64,000 nt of DNA, taken from NCBI RefSeq assembly GCF_000192795.1, contig NW_007360624.1, forward strand, positions 1 to 64,000. Direction: 5' to 3'. The position numbers and the translations under genes are program-made. Below are positions 63,534 to 64,000 of this stretch, piece after piece. The notes under the pieces are model-generated. The model was not told the origin of the DNA and made no database searches. It saw only the letters and a list, made by a program, of their open reading frames with translations. Within the stretch, counting starts at the first letter, position 1; each line of letters begins with the position of its first letter. This stretch comes from Vavraia culicis subsp. floridensis. Lineage: Eukaryota > Microsporidia > Pleistophoridae.

Positions 63534-64000
63534 TTATAATTCTTCACGTGCCTTCTTCTCGGCCTCAGGCACAGCCTCTGCAGGCTTAGCACCAGCAGCA
63601 GACATCAAAGGCATTACCTCCCTTTCAAACTCCTTCTGCCTTAACGACACATCATCGGAAGATATACCACTGAGCGGGTTCTTCGCATCCTTGAGGAAAT
63701 CCTCAAGTTTTGTGATCGCCTTATAGGCCTCGACACGAACCTCCTGCGCAACTGTGGGTTGCTGGGCTGCCGAATTGACCACATCCTTGTAACTCTCCAA
63801 TTCCTTGACACGCTGGTCCTTCACCTTCATCCTCTCATCCGCAGCCTTGTTAGACTCACGGTCCTTCAACATTTCACCTCGTCTCGCATCACTGAGCTCG
63901 TAATCAGTCTTTACAAATTTGACCTTCGCCTCCTTCTTTGTATGCTTATCGACTGCCGTTACGTGAATGTCACGCTGCTTATCAATGCTTATCGTTACCT
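63534..64000 (-). CDS. Hsp70, probably ER BiP type (C-terminal part)
   Basis: The last 154 residues of an Hsp70 chaperone; the ATPase domain lies beyond the window. RDIHVTAVDKHTKKEAKVKF is the end of the substrate-binding beta-sandwich. Then LSDARRGEMLKDRESNKAAD and ERMKVKDQRVKELESYKDVV begin the lid helices. The C-terminus is alanine-, glutamate- and proline-rich and ends KAREEL. REEL resembles the (K/H)DEL ER-retention signal, so BiP/Kar2 in the ER lumen is likely, not the cytosolic EEVD form. Partial gene; start outside. Codon use is GC-rich, as expected of a highly expressed gene. A mitosomal form is less likely from the end. Confidence 0.8.
   Translation of the reverse strand, partial: VTISIDKQRDIHVTAVDKHTKKEAKVKFVKTDYELSDARRGEMLKDRESNKAADERMKVKDQRVKELESYKDVVNSAAQQPTVAQEVRVEAYKAITKLEDFLKDAKNPLSGISSDDVSLRQKEFEREVMPLMSAAGAKPAEAVPEAEKKAREEL

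Noticed and set aside
63386..63592. Minus-strand frame overlapping the Hsp70 end
   Set aside because: It runs through the Hsp70 stop region in another frame and is explained as a shadow of that gene and its downstream sequence.
1..64000. tRNA genes
   Set aside because: T-loop-like words (for example near 14850, 27140 and 57245) were checked by hand. None had a matching T-stem, anticodon arm and acceptor stem. A covariance search would settle it.

Overview
The window reads as a chromosome segment of a microsporidian, an obligate intracellular fungal relative. The proteins are short, fast-evolving versions of eukaryotic housekeeping proteins: uL13, eL32, Rpc11, AsnRS, Cdc45, a CHL1/DDX11 helicase, Pso2/SNM1, Rvb2, Stu2 and an Hsp70. 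There is also an adrenodoxin-type ferredoxin, expected in the mitosomal iron-sulphur pathway. Nearly all genes are intronless, and most start codons sit just behind a CCC (sometimes GGG) motif, as described for microsporidian promoters. By eye, genes are richer in GC than the AT-rich spacers. Spacers of 0.3-5 kb and several decayed mobile-element fragments suggest an expanded genome rather than an Encephalitozoon-like compact one. A Trachipleistophora/Vavraia-like lineage is my guess, not something the sequence proves.

Layout. 1-13 kb is gene-poor. It holds a decayed non-LTR reverse transcriptase, a possible Ty3/gypsy integrase scrap and three unrecognised, probably secreted or membrane proteins, one split by a frameshift in an A12 run. 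13-24.6 kb is gene-dense: CHL1, Stu2-like TOG protein, CDK-like kinase, small membrane protein, zinc-binding protein, dephospho-CoA kinase and Pso2. 24.6-29.1 kb is a gene desert with a possible Argonaute relic and a possible 25-residue myristoylated microprotein. 29-41.1 kb holds two large helical-repeat proteins, Rvb2, a gene with a probable spliceosomal intron, Cdc45 and ferredoxin. 42-50.7 kb holds a tRNA m3C methyltransferase, uL13, eL32, a Helitron-helicase relic, a small secreted protein, a multi-pass membrane protein and Swi5. 51-64 kb holds a Sac1-type phosphatase, AsnRS, DcpS-like protein, a charged protein, a Nop9-like protein, Rpc11 and the C-terminal end of an ER-type Hsp70.

The genes are independent transcription units, not operons. 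By function they serve chromosome replication and repair (CHL1, Pso2, Cdc45, Swi5, Rvb2), spindle microtubules (Stu2), translation and RNA turnover (uL13, eL32, AsnRS, METTL-type enzyme, Nop9, Rpc11, DcpS), CoA synthesis, Fe-S assembly and phosphoinositide turnover. No rRNA, confident tRNA or CRISPR array was seen. All identifications come from reading motifs by eye; no database was searched.
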